64,000 bases of DNA from NCBI GenBank assembly GCA_015863195.1, contig JACBXO010000006.1, forward strand, positions 62,001-126,000, written 5' to 3'. Source of the stretch: Aerococcaceae bacterium DSM 111022. Lineage in GTDB: Bacteria; Bacillota; Bacilli; Lactobacillales; Aerococcaceae. A program made the position numbers and the translations under genes. Numbering within the stretch: the stretch's first letter is position 1; each line of letters opens with the position of its first letter. This document shows, piece by piece, positions 17,136-28,180 of this stretch. The notes below the pieces were generated by a model. It saw only the letters and a list, made by a program, of their open reading frames with translations. It did no database searches and was not told where the DNA came from.

Positions 17136-18017
17136 TTACCCTTCACCTAAAATCTCTTGTGGATCAATATTGTTTTGACGGCAGGCACATTGAATCGTTT
17201 GTTCCATTAACATCGCCACTGTCATCGGTCCGACTCCTCCTGGAACAGGCGTTATGGCTTTGACTTTGTCTATTACTGCTTCAAAATCAACATCCCCATG
17301 TAACTTCCCGTCTTCTCCGCGAAGGATACTCACATCAACCACTACCGTACCTGGCTGGATATCGTCCTCATTGATTGAGTTTGGATTACCGGCAGCAGTA
17401 ACAATAATATCCGCTTGTTGAACATATTGTGCTGGATTTTGAGTTCGTGTATGCAATACCGATACCGTTGCATTTGCATGTGTCATAAGTAGCGCTAGCG
17501 GTAAGCCAACAATTTGACTACGTCCAATAATCACAACATTCTTACCAGATACTTCAATGTTATAGTAATTTAACAAATCCATGATCCCTTTTGGAGTACA
17601 TGGTACAAGTTCTGCATTATTTTCAACTAAGCGTCCTAAATTATAGGGATGGAATCCATCAACATCCTTTTGAGGAGAAATTGCTTCAATCGTTTCATTT
17701 TCATCTAAATGTTTCGGTAATGGTAATTGGACAATAATACCGGATACCGCTGGATCTTCATTACGTACTTGAATCTCTGCAATTAATTTATTTTGCGTTG
17801 TATCTTCAGGTAAAACTAACCATTCAAAATCCATGCCAATCGTTTGGGCACGTTTTTGTTTTTGACCAACATAAACTTTACTTGCTGGGTCTTCCCCAAC
17901 GGTCACCACAACTAGTTTTGGAGTGACTTGATATTTATTTAATTTAGTAATGGCTTGTTTGAAATGATCCACTAAAACCTTTGATCTTTCCTTACCACTC
18001 AATAATTGTACTGACAT
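17136..18017 (-). CDS. folD: Bifunctional methylenetetrahydrofolate dehydrogenase / cyclohydrolase
   Basis: 293 aa. It contains SKVYVGQKQKRAQTIGM (substrate Tyr/Lys), the NADP loop VVIIGRSQIVGLPLA and the C-terminal signature TPVPGGVGPMTVAML. It interconverts one-carbon units on tetrahydrofolate for purine and formyl-methionine synthesis, which fits a transcript that ends with def. AAGGAG lies upstream of the ATG. First gene of the minus-strand run; its promoter must lie in the 146-base gap to dagK. Confidence 0.96.
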   Translation of the reverse strand: MSVQLLSGKERSKVLVDHFKQAITKLNKYQVTPKLVVVTVGEDPASKVYVGQKQKRAQTIGMDFEWLVLPEDTTQNKLIAEIQVRNEDPAVSGIIVQLPLPKHLDENETIEAISPQKDVDGFHPYNLGRLVENNAELVPCTPKGIMDLLNYYNIEVSGKNVVIIGRSQIVGLPLALLMTHANATVSVLHTRTQNPAQYVQQADIIVTAAGNPNSINEDDIQPGTVVVDVSILRGEDGKLHGDVDFEAVIDKVKAITPVPGGVGPMTVAMLMEQTIQCACRQNNIDPQEILGEG

Positions 18018-18130
18018 GTTTGAATCTCCTTAAAAGTGTAATGTACTCACATTTTAACATAAAATAATACCATAAAATAGCTTATAAAAAGTATTCCAAA
18101 ATTCTCAGTGGTTATTCATTTTATTTTTAG

Positions 18131-18136
18131 TATAAT
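18131..18136 (+). promoter_or_regulatory. -10 element for dagK
   Basis: TATAAT preceded by AT-rich sequence, 27 bases before the dagK start. The -35 box is not clear. Confidence 0.45.
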
Positions 18137-18163
18137 ATATGAATAGAAATGAGGAGGTCGTTT

Positions 18164-19105
18164 ATGAACCGCGTACATATTATTTGCCACAAAGAATCCG
18201 GAAGTGGCAAAGGTCTCAAAGTATGGAATGAAGTCACTGAGATTCTTAATAGTTTTCGCTTAAGTTTTTTAAGTTATTTCACCGACACAAGTAACTCAGC
18301 TGATTTAATCGTCCAACAAATTATGAATCGGAACCACACACCTCCATTAGAGCAAATCATCGTCATTGGAGGCGACGGTACATTACATGAAGTCGTGACT
18401 GCATTAGTCGAACTTGAATTACGTATACCAATCACTTACATTGCTTCTGGAAGTGGTAATGACTTTAATCACGTTTGGTCACGTGCCGCTACGCCCCGTG
18501 ATATGATCGAAACGATGATCTATTCTAGAACAGCAAAAGAAATTCCAGTTTTACTCGAGCGCAATCTTACAGACAACACACACAGTGTCGTTGTAAATAG
18601 TGTCGGTTTTGGTTTTGATGCCGCTGTTAATTATAACCGCCAGCAATTATCCCAAAATAATTTTATAAAGAAATTTGTCGGTGGCAAAAATCAATACCGT
18701 TTAGCACTCGCTTTGACACTCCCAGAAATTCCCCATTTTAACGTCACCGCAAAAATGGATGGAAAAGTTTATTATTTTGATAATGCAAGTCTAGTCATCG
18801 CAATGAATCATGGTTATATTGGTGGTGGATTGTTAGTGGATAACACAGCAATCCCAGAAAAAAGTGAGATAGCTTTAGCTATTTATCATGATATTGACCT
18901 AGGTGCCGTTGGAGATATCCTCCCTCGCGTCTTTAAATCACATGATCACCACGAATCTGAATATATTACTTTAATTAAGGGACAGCATTTACAACTATTT
19001 TTCCATGACCATATTCTTGGCCAAATTGATGGCGAGCCTTTAGTCAAGCTACCACACGAATTCGAATTTACCGTGTCCTCTTATCCATTTTATTTACCAG
19101 AATAA
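18164..19105 (+). CDS. dagK: Diacylglycerol kinase-type lipid kinase
   Basis: 313 aa with the DAGK catalytic-domain signature VIGGDGTLHEVVTAL (near residue 70) and ASGSGNDF. The family phosphorylates diacylglycerol and similar lipids, in Gram-positives recycling diacylglycerol released in lipoteichoic acid synthesis (DgkB-like). The start at 18164 has GAGGAGGT at the right distance; the frame is open to 18149 but that start overlaps the ribosome site. Single gene between divergent folD and convergent recD2. Confidence 0.88.
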   Translation: MNRVHIICHKESGSGKGLKVWNEVTEILNSFRLSFLSYFTDTSNSADLIVQQIMNRNHTPPLEQIIVIGGDGTLHEVVTALVELELRIPITYIASGSGNDFNHVWSRAATPRDMIETMIYSRTAKEIPVLLERNLTDNTHSVVVNSVGFGFDAAVNYNRQQLSQNNFIKKFVGGKNQYRLALALTLPEIPHFNVTAKMDGKVYYFDNASLVIAMNHGYIGGGLLVDNTAIPEKSEIALAIYHDIDLGAVGDILPRVFKSHDHHESEYITLIKGQHLQLFFHDHILGQIDGEPLVKLPHEFEFTVSSYPFYLPE

Positions 19106-19146
19106 ATAACCTACCTGTCCTTTTCGAGGCAGGTAGGTTATTTTTA
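19105..19146. terminator. Terminator between dagK and recD2
   Basis: Long stem AATAACCTACCTG/CAGGTAGGTTATT (19105-19117/19130-19142) followed by T on the plus strand. It overlaps the recD2 stop codon. Confidence 0.85.
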
Positions 19147-21612
19147 CATAAATGAATTTGGCGTAATTCCTTCCATGCCGACCATCGGGTCTACAAGGTG
19201 GAAATTATCCATGGATAAAACATCGAAAGAAATCTCTTCCTCAAATAAAACAACAGATTCAACATCTTCTTCAACAATTTCTTCCCCTGTTTCTTCAGGT
19301 GCAATCGCTATCTCTTCAACAGCTGGCTCTGGTATTGCAGTAGCCTTAGGCGCCTCTTCCAGCTCCGCTTCGGTGTTAAAACGCACCTCTAACAACTCTT
19401 TAAGTAAAGTATTCCTTGGAGGTTGTTGACGTGTAACTGCGATATTAAAACTTTCCGGGTCACCAATCATAATTAAACTTGCTTGAGCCCGAGTAATTGC
19501 AGTGTAAAGCAAGTCCTTACGTAATAGACGTGAATATTTATCGACTAGAGGCAGAATAATAAGTGGGTACTCACTCCCTTGTGCTTTATGAATCGACATA
19601 CAATAAGCAAGGGTAATCTGACCCAATTCACCTTGTTGATAAGTCATTTCTCGGTCATCATACATCACCACAACTTCAGCTACTTTTGATTCCGTTTCTT
19701 CTTTTGTTAAAATCATCTCAATTTCGCCAACGTCACCGTTAAAAACACCATTTTCTGAGTCATTGACTAATTGTAATACTTTATCTCCTACCCGGAAAAC
19801 CCGGTCGAAAGAGGTTATTTCACGTTTCCCTTTTTTACGTGGGTTTAATTGCTCTTGTAGTATTTGATTTAATTCATCAATACCGCCAGGTCCTTTATAT
19901 TTAGGGGCTAATACTTGTAAATTAGCCTGGTTATAACTTGACGAAATAGCGTGACCAACAATTTGAGATACTGCACTACCAATTTGTTGTGGATTTGCTC
20001 TAATAAATGTTCGGTCATGTTTTTTATCTAAAAAGTCTTGTGGTAATTGTCCTTGACGAACAAAATGGGCTAAATCAACAATCGTTGAATCATCTGCTTG
20101 ACGATAAATTTTAGTTAAAATATTAGTGGGTATCACACCTGATTCAATTAAGTCAGCAAAGACACGTCCAGGTCCAACGGATGGTAATTGGTCTTGGTCA
20201 CCAACGAAAACAACTTGCATGTGGTATGGAATTGACTGAATCAACCAATTCATTAACCAAACATCCACCATTGACATCTCATCAACAATGAGAAGCGTTC
20301 CGTCTAATTCTTCACCATAAAAATTATCTTCATTGGTATCTCTTGTATAACCAATCATCCGGTGAATCGTTGAAGCATAGAGCCCGGTTGTTTCATTCAT
20401 ACGCTTGGCTGCACGTCCTGTAGGTGCGGATAGTAAAATCGATTGATCTTTACCATTTTCCTCTTTTGGTTCATCTAAATCATGCAGAATTGTATGCAGA
20501 TGAATAAGTCCTTTGATTAAAGTTGTTTTACCTGTACCTGGTCCACCAGTAATAATTGACATCGGTGAAGAGACCGCTAATTTCAATGCCGCAATCTGGG
20601 TTTCGTCATAAGGTGTTCCCGTTAATTCCATCAAAGAATCCATCGCATCATCAATTTCTTCTTCACTGAAACGGTCAACATCTTCAAATTCCATATAACG
20701 ATGAATATTATTCGCAATACTAATTTCAGCATAATACACACTCGGTAAAAGTAAACTATGATCGAGTCGTTTTAAATGTTCACCTTGTAATGCTTCACGT
20801 AATCCTATTTCTAACGTTTCATTAGAAATCATAATTGACCGTCTTGATTCAAGTAATTTACGTGCATTCGTTAATGCCGTCTCTTGAGATACATAGGTGT
20901 CGCCTTCACTATTTGTAATTTGAGCAACACTTTCATAAATACCCGCTACGACTCGTTCAGTTGAATCCGCAGCAAAACCTAAATTTTCAGCTAACTGATC
21001 CGCTCTAGCAAATCCAATTCCTTCGATATCTTCGATTAATAAATAAGGATTCTCTTCAATAAGTGAGATTGCTTTACCTTCATATTTATTGTAAACTCTC
21101 TCGGATAATTTTGGACCAAAGCCCCATTCTGTTAGTTTCAGTAAAACACGCTCAGTACCTTCATGTTCTAAGAGTGTATTATATAAATTATCGGCGATTT
21201 CCTTTTTTAAACCAGGAATATCATCCAGGACACGGCGATTTTCAATAATTTTAGAAATCGTGTCTTCACCAAATGTGTCAACAATCCGTTCGGCTAGAAC
21301 GGGTCCAATTCCCTTAAAGCGGTGTCCGGATAAATAATCAATTAATCCTTCTTCTGATGTGGGTGTCAATTGTTGATAACGTGTCACCGCAAATTGCTCA
21401 CCGTATTTAGGATGAACTGTTACATTTCCGTAAAACTCATATTCTGTATCATATTGTAGTGTCGCAAATTGCCCTGTAATAACTAATTCGTCATCGAGTA
21501 AGACACTTGATTCCCCTTGATTCACCAATATTTTTACTACTTTGTAAAAATTACTTGGATTCTCAAAAAATATTGCTTCCACTTCACCAATAATGCGTTC
21601 TTCTTCTTGCAA
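19144..21612 (-). CDS. recD2: RecD2-family ATP-dependent DNA helicase
   Basis: 822 aa. An N-terminal OB-like region is followed by helix-hairpin-helix repeats (FKGIGPVLAERIVDTFG), then the superfamily 1 helicase with Walker A ITGGPGTGKTTLI (near residue 360), VDEMSMVDVWLM (motif II), GDQDQLP (motif III), and C-terminal motifs YCMSIHKAQGSEYP and LLYTAITRA. RecD2 is the RecBC-independent 5'-3' helicase of Firmicutes. The last 75 residues are an unusual acidic tail rich in Glu. The TTG start has GGGGTGAG six bases upstream. Confidence 0.95.
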   Translation of the reverse strand: MQEEERIIGEVEAIFFENPSNFYKVVKILVNQGESSVLLDDELVITGQFATLQYDTEYEFYGNVTVHPKYGEQFAVTRYQQLTPTSEEGLIDYLSGHRFKGIGPVLAERIVDTFGEDTISKIIENRRVLDDIPGLKKEIADNLYNTLLEHEGTERVLLKLTEWGFGPKLSERVYNKYEGKAISLIEENPYLLIEDIEGIGFARADQLAENLGFAADSTERVVAGIYESVAQITNSEGDTYVSQETALTNARKLLESRRSIMISNETLEIGLREALQGEHLKRLDHSLLLPSVYYAEISIANNIHRYMEFEDVDRFSEEEIDDAMDSLMELTGTPYDETQIAALKLAVSSPMSIITGGPGTGKTTLIKGLIHLHTILHDLDEPKEENGKDQSILLSAPTGRAAKRMNETTGLYASTIHRMIGYTRDTNEDNFYGEELDGTLLIVDEMSMVDVWLMNWLIQSIPYHMQVVFVGDQDQLPSVGPGRVFADLIESGVIPTNILTKIYRQADDSTIVDLAHFVRQGQLPQDFLDKKHDRTFIRANPQQIGSAVSQIVGHAISSSYNQANLQVLAPKYKGPGGIDELNQILQEQLNPRKKGKREITSFDRVFRVGDKVLQLVNDSENGVFNGDVGEIEMILTKEETESKVAEVVVMYDDREMTYQQGELGQITLAYCMSIHKAQGSEYPLIILPLVDKYSRLLRKDLLYTAITRAQASLIMIGDPESFNIAVTRQQPPRNTLLKELLEVRFNTEAELEEAPKATAIPEPAVEEIAIAPEETGEEIVEEDVESVVLFEEEISFDVLSMDNFHLVDPMVGMEGITPNSFM

Positions 21613-21755
21613 AAACTCACCCCTATTTCTATTGAAATCTATTATAACAAAAAATGTTATTGAGTTATATCACCTTGAATTTTTCTTGGTTTGATTTAAT
21701 TATTTATCTGGTTTAAATTCCTATAACCATATTTTCCCCAAAGTGTTTTAAAAAC

Positions 21756-21780
21756 AAAAACGGCTATCCGAAGATAGCCG
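21756..21780 (-). terminator. Terminator after degV
   Basis: CGGCTATC-TTCG-GATAGCCG with a stable tetraloop, followed by five T on the minus strand. Confidence 0.88.
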
Positions 21781-21792
21781 CTGGTTTTAAAT

Positions 21793-22662
21793 TTATAATG
21801 CAGGGTAAATTGCGAGTCCGTAAGTTCCTTTACCTGTGTGGGTTGAAATTACGGGTCCACATATACTGACATCAATTTGAATGTTTGGATATTTAGCTTG
21901 AATACGCGCTTTAATATCTTCTGCTACTGGTTGTGATGTTGAGTCTGTGTAGAATAGTCCTAAGCGAATATTTCCACTATTTTGTTCAATTGCTTCTGTT
22001 GCTAATTGGACAAGACGCTCTGCGACACGTTTACTTGTTCTGATTTTTTCGCTAACGACTAATTTACCTTCTTCGTCAATTTTAAGTAATGGTTTTACTC
22101 TCAGCAGCGTTCCTAATAATGCACTCGACGCTGTTAGGCGGCCACCTTTACGTAAATTCGTTAATTCCTCGACAACAATATATAGACTACTTTGTTGCTT
22201 AATTTGTTGAATGATAGACTCAATTTCTTCAATCGGTGCTTCTGATTCTACTAATGGTAAAATATCAGTAACCATTCTTTCTTGAACTAATGCAGCGGAA
22301 AGTGAGTCAAAATGATATGATTCAATTTTGTCTTCATACTCTTCGGCTGTTGTGACAAATGCTGAGTAAGTTCCACTTAATTGGGATGACAGTGCCACAC
22401 CAATCACTCGTGTGTACCCTTCTTCAATCATTTGGTCATAAATTGCATGTAATTGTCCAAAAGATGGTTGTGAAGTTGATGGTAACTCATTAAAATTCTC
22501 CATTTTTTCAAAGTGCCCATCAATAATAGCTAAATCCTTAGTATCTTCCATCGTTGATCCATCTGGGTAATTTACGGTTAGTTTTGCTTCAAAAACATTA
22601 GGAAGGTTTCTCAGTTCATCCTTAATTACGGCAACACTATCAACTAAAATAGCAGTTTTCAA
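21793..22662 (-). CDS. DegV family fatty-acid-binding protein
   Basis: About 289 aa. It starts KTAILVDSVAVIKDEL, has SQLSGTYSAF (lipid head-group loop, near residue 90), NLRKGGRLTASSALLGTLLRVKPLL and a C-terminal GTHTGKGTYG-like segment (STHTGKGTYGLAIYP). DegV/FakB proteins bind single fatty acids and hand them to the kinase FakA. The TTG start at 22662 with GAGGG upstream is chosen over a 29-codon longer frame that runs into mnmA. It follows mnmA by 23 bases. Confidence 0.88.
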   Translation of the reverse strand: MKTAILVDSVAVIKDELRNLPNVFEAKLTVNYPDGSTMEDTKDLAIIDGHFEKMENFNELPSTSQPSFGQLHAIYDQMIEEGYTRVIGVALSSQLSGTYSAFVTTAEEYEDKIESYHFDSLSAALVQERMVTDILPLVESEAPIEEIESIIQQIKQQSSLYIVVEELTNLRKGGRLTASSALLGTLLRVKPLLKIDEEGKLVVSEKIRTSKRVAERLVQLATEAIEQNSGNIRLGLFYTDSTSQPVAEDIKARIQAKYPNIQIDVSICGPVISTHTGKGTYGLAIYPAL

Positions 22663-22685
22663 ATTAATCCCTCGTCTCTTAAATT

Positions 22686-24172
<1,487 letters not shown>

Positions 24173-24182
24173 AAAATCTCTC

Positions 24183-25316
24183 CTAGTTTAATATATTAAT
24201 CAATGCATCAATATCGTCTTTTGTCGTTTGGTATCCAAATGAAATTCGAATACTCTCTACCCATCGTTCTGGTTCATCTGGGTAATAAGCTTGTAAAATT
24301 CGACTCGGTTGAATCGAGCCTGCAGAACAAGCTGATCCAGCTGAAATAGCAATACCTTTTAGGTCTGCTTTAATGAGTAATTGACTAGAGAGTGTTTCAG
24401 GCAACCAGAGATTATGAATATGATTTGCTTGTTGAGCTGGATTAGTATTACCATTACGGTGGTATGTAACACCTGCTACATCAAGTGACTCATACAAATA
24501 AGTCGCTAAGTTTTCGTCCTGTCCCACTCTATCCTCTTTCGTGTCGTTTGTCAACGTCACAGCTGTAGCCATTCCCGCTATATATGGTAGATTCTCGGTC
24601 CCAGATCGTTTGTTTTTCTCTTGACCACCACCATGAAGGAGTGGCTTAATCGCTAGCTTATCGTCTTTGGGGCGATGAACTAAGAAGCCAATACCTTTGG
24701 GTCCATTGAACTTATGTGCTGATCCAACAAACGCATCTATTGGTAGCGATGATAAATCAATAATGTCATGACCAATTGCTTGTACAGCATCAACATGAAT
24801 CCAATAATTCAATTCTTCCGCTTTTACCGCTAGATTTTCAATCGGTAAAATAGATCCCACTTCATTATTCACGGCCATTGCGACCCAACCCATTGTCTTA
24901 TCTGTTGAAGCTTGCTCAAATTGCTGGACTGTAATTTCTCCGGCCTTATTTGGTTTAATGTAAGTAACTTCGAATCCTTGTGTTTCAAGATGCTCTAATA
25001 CATCGTGAACTGACGGGTGTTCAATTGCGGTTGCTACTATATGATTACCATAGCCTAATTCTTTTGATTTTTTTGCCATATGCATTAAAGCCCAATTATT
25101 ACTCTCAGTAGCACCTGAGGTAAAAAACAAACTATTTGAATCGACATTAAGTACGTCAGCTATCTGTTTACGGGCTGTCGTCATCTGTCGCTTCGCTTCC
25201 TTTCCCATTTTATATATAGCCGATGGGTTACCAAATTGGTTTGTTAATGTATCTGCTATTACCTGTGTGACTTCTGGAAATATGGGGGTAGTTGCTGCGT
25301 TATCTAAATAAATCAT
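24183..25316 (-). CDS. Cysteine desulfurase (NifS/IscS-like)
   Basis: 377 aa, class V aminotransferase fold. It has YLDNAATTPIFPEV at the N terminus, HVDAVQAIGH, the PLP lysine in GSAHKFNGPKG (near residue 200) and the mobile loop with catalytic cysteine SAGSACSAGSIQPSR (near residue 330). It takes sulfur from cysteine as a persulfide; its position before mnmA indicates delivery to tRNA thiolation (YrvO-like). GGAGG lies upstream. The leader holds two inverted repeats, listed separately. Confidence 0.93.
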   Translation of the reverse strand: MIYLDNAATTPIFPEVTQVIADTLTNQFGNPSAIYKMGKEAKRQMTTARKQIADVLNVDSNSLFFTSGATESNNWALMHMAKKSKELGYGNHIVATAIEHPSVHDVLEHLETQGFEVTYIKPNKAGEITVQQFEQASTDKTMGWVAMAVNNEVGSILPIENLAVKAEELNYWIHVDAVQAIGHDIIDLSSLPIDAFVGSAHKFNGPKGIGFLVHRPKDDKLAIKPLLHGGGQEKNKRSGTENLPYIAGMATAVTLTNDTKEDRVGQDENLATYLYESLDVAGVTYHRNGNTNPAQQANHIHNLWLPETLSSQLLIKADLKGIAISAGSACSAGSIQPSRILQAYYPDEPERWVESIRISFGYQTTKDDIDALINILN

Positions 25317-25341
25317 TGACAGCCTCCTTTGCTGAAATAGT

Positions 25342-25387
25342 TAACCATAATGATGGTTATTAGTAAAGATAATTACTTTCTTTACTA
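25342..25387 (-). promoter_or_regulatory. Two inverted repeats in the cysteine desulfurase leader
   Basis: First, TAACCAT/ATGGTTA with a four-base loop (25342-25348/25353-25359). One base further, TAGTAAAGA and TCTTTACTA (25361-25369/25379-25387), a perfect 9-bp inverted repeat with nine bases between. Neither has a T tract, so they are not terminators. They could be an operator or leader RNA structure; no known family is recognised. Confidence 0.5.
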
Positions 25388-25545
25388 TATATGCTTTTAT
25401 ACGCTGATGTAGTTTACCACACCAAAAAGGTTTGTAAAGTTAATTGCTCTTCACCTATATCTTCTATTATACAAGATTCTTTCATATTTGTATCTGTCTA
25501 TGCTAAAATTATCAAGAGACTATCATACCAAAAAGGAGGATATGA

Positions 25546-26814
25546 ATGCAAGAACCATTAGCTTATCGAATGCGTCCAAAATCAATCGATGAAGTGCTCG
25601 GCCAAGAACATTTAGTTGGCGAAGGTAAGATTATTCGTCGAATGGTCGATGCAGGACGTTTGTCTTCGATGATTTTATATGGACCACCTGGAACAGGTAA
25701 AACGAGTATTGCAAGTGCTATAGCGGGTACCACAAAACTTGCGTTTCGGATGTTAAATGCTGCCACAGATAGTAAGAAAGATCTTGAAGTTGTAGTGGAA
25801 GAAGCTAAAATGTCAGGCTCAGTTATTCTTTTATTAGATGAGATTCACCGTCTGAATAAAGTAAAGCAAGACTTTCTCTTACCCCACTTAGAAAATGGGC
25901 GTGTCATTTTAATTGGCGCTACGACTGAAAATCCTTATATTTCAATTAATCCAGCGATTAGAAGCCGGACTCAAATTTTTCAAGTTGAACCACTTAAATC
26001 AGAAGATATTAAATTAGGTATTGAACGAGCGTTAAAAGAACCCAAACGTGGTTTAGGTGACTATGATGTTGAAATAGCGGATGACATTCTAAACCATTTT
26101 TCTCATGTAACCAATGGTGATATTCGTAGTGCTTTAAATGCATTAGAATTAGCTGTCCTTTCTACTCAACCTAATAATGATGGAAAAATTGTGATTACTC
26201 AAGAAATTGCTGAAGAATGTCTTCAACACAAGCGTCTTGTCCACGATAAAGATGGTGACGCTCATTATGATACTATTTCAGCTTTACAGAAATCAATTCG
26301 TGGAAGTGACGTCAATGCTGCTGTCTATTATTTAGCCGTTTTACTTGAAGCAGGCGAATTACAAATTGCTTGTCGTCGTTTACTGATTATCGCCTATGAA
26401 GATATCGGACTGGGTAACCCTGCAGCTACCCAAAGAACTGTTGCAGCTGTTCAAGCAGCAGAAAAGGTAGGACTACCTGAGGCACAAATACCATTGGCTT
26501 TTGCTGCTGTTGATTTAGCCTTGTCACCAAAATCAAACACCACATATCAAGCTTTAAATGCTGCTATGGGAGATGTCAGAGCGGGTAATACAGGAGCTAT
26601 TCCTGACCATTTACGTGATGCCCACTATAGCGGTGCAAACAAATTAGGTCATGGTATCGGTTATAAATATCCACACGATTATCCAAATCACTATGTACCG
26701 CAACAATACTTACCTGATGAATTGAAAAATCGTGAGTATTTTGTCGCTGATCCAACTGGTAAATATGAAGCAGCCTTACAACAAATTTACCAACAGTTGC
26801 GTAATCAACAATAA
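25546..26814 (+). CDS. rarA: Replication-associated recombination protein RarA (MgsA)
   Basis: 422 aa AAA+ ATPase. It starts PLAYRMRPKSIDEVLGQEHL, has Walker A LYGPPGTGKTSIA (near residue 46), Walker B LLLDEIHRLNK, the sensor IGATTENP and the C-terminal tetramerisation part (AYEDIGLGNP). RarA works at stalled replication forks. AAAGGAGG lies upstream of the ATG. 6S RNA follows in the same orientation, an arrangement also known near rarA in Bacilli. Confidence 0.95.
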   Translation: MQEPLAYRMRPKSIDEVLGQEHLVGEGKIIRRMVDAGRLSSMILYGPPGTGKTSIASAIAGTTKLAFRMLNAATDSKKDLEVVVEEAKMSGSVILLLDEIHRLNKVKQDFLLPHLENGRVILIGATTENPYISINPAIRSRTQIFQVEPLKSEDIKLGIERALKEPKRGLGDYDVEIADDILNHFSHVTNGDIRSALNALELAVLSTQPNNDGKIVITQEIAEECLQHKRLVHDKDGDAHYDTISALQKSIRGSDVNAAVYYLAVLLEAGELQIACRRLLIIAYEDIGLGNPAATQRTVAAVQAAEKVGLPEAQIPLAFAAVDLALSPKSNTTYQALNAAMGDVRAGNTGAIPDHLRDAHYSGANKLGHGIGYKYPHDYPNHYVPQQYLPDELKNREYFVADPTGKYEAALQQIYQQLRNQQ

Positions 26815-26838
26815 ATTAACCGCTTTCAAGCCAATCTA

Positions 26839-26866
26839 TTGCATTTTCAAATCACAGTGGTATAAT
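26839..26866 (+). promoter_or_regulatory. Promoter of 6S RNA
   Basis: -35 TTGCAT (26839-26844), 16-base spacer, -10 TATAAT (26861-26866) with an upstream TGG (extended -10). Confidence 0.75.
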
Positions 26867-26872
26867 GATTGT

Positions 26873-27068
26873 AGTAAGGGATGACTGAGATGTGCGCCGG
26901 ATACGTATTGTGTGGACCGAACACCAACTTTTAGGGGTCCTAGGATTCGGAGTCTGAAGATAAGCCAATGAACACTTGGAAATCTAATGATTCTGATGTG
27001 GAGCCCACCTGTTATATTAGCAGGTTCAAAACATATGTATCATTAAACGGCATCATCGGCTACCCTTA
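26873..27068 (+). ncRNA. ssrS: 6S RNA
   Basis: About 195 bases starting roughly seven bases after the -10 box. The ends can pair (TAAGGG near 26875-26880 with CCCTTA near 27063-27068). The segments between look like the long rod with a central bubble typical of 6S RNA, with an internal hairpin CACCTGT...AGCAGG. Position directly after rarA and a following terminator agree. 6S RNA binds the sigma-A RNA polymerase and lowers transcription in stationary phase. Exact ends are estimates. Confidence 0.8.
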
Positions 27069-27092
27069 GGCCGGCTTTTGCCGGCTTTTTTA
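27069..27092 (+). terminator. Terminator of 6S RNA
   Basis: GCCGGC-TTTT-GCCGGC (27070-27075/27080-27085) followed by six T. Confidence 0.9.
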
Positions 27093-27225
27093 TTTATACA
27101 AAGATATTTGCCATGCCAGTCAGGATCAAATTTGATTCTCGCTGGCATTTTAATTCTTTAATAATTTCCCATCCAGATCTTAATTATGTTAAACTAACAA
27201 AAAAACTAATAGTAAAGAGGTTATT

Positions 27226-27507
27226 ATGTTACAAATTTTATTCTTTGCCTTTCCAACAATGGTACTCTTAATTGGTGTATATTTACTTTTATACCAACAA
27301 ATATTAAAAGATATCTTAAAATTAGAATCGTCAAAATCAATTATTGCTTTCGCAGTGACTTATTTTGCTTTAGCAATTGTCGGTTTTTTCAGCGTCTTAA
27401 ATGGCTATGAAACATTTACTCTTGGCTGGATTCTTTTTATTTTAATATTTACTGGATTTATGGTTTATTTATTCCTCATGATTTATAAAATTAATAATAG
27501 AAAATAA
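27226..27507 (+). CDS. Small membrane protein, unknown function
   Basis: 93 aa with three hydrophobic segments (about residues 2-24, 35-58 and 63-87) and a basic C-terminal end (YKINNRK), predicting an integral membrane protein. I recognise no family. AAAGAGG lies seven to eight bases before the ATG, and a strong terminator follows. It stands alone between 6S RNA and pyrR. Confidence 0.7.
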   Translation: MLQILFFAFPTMVLLIGVYLLLYQQILKDILKLESSKSIIAFAVTYFALAIVGFFSVLNGYETFTLGWILFILIFTGFMVYLFLMIYKINNRK

Positions 27508-27512
27508 AAAAC

Positions 27513-27556
27513 ACCTGTCATCTGTGATATTATCACTCAAATGACAGGTATTTTTA
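27513..27556. terminator. Terminator between the small membrane protein gene and pyrR
   Basis: ACCTGTCAT/ATGACAGGT (27513-27521/27541-27549) with an inner GTGAT/ATCAC stem. T tract on the plus side, A tract before it for the minus side. Confidence 0.85.
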
Positions 27557-27560
27557 TGCT

Positions 27561-28169
<609 letters not shown>

Positions 28170-28180
28170 TTATTTAAAAA

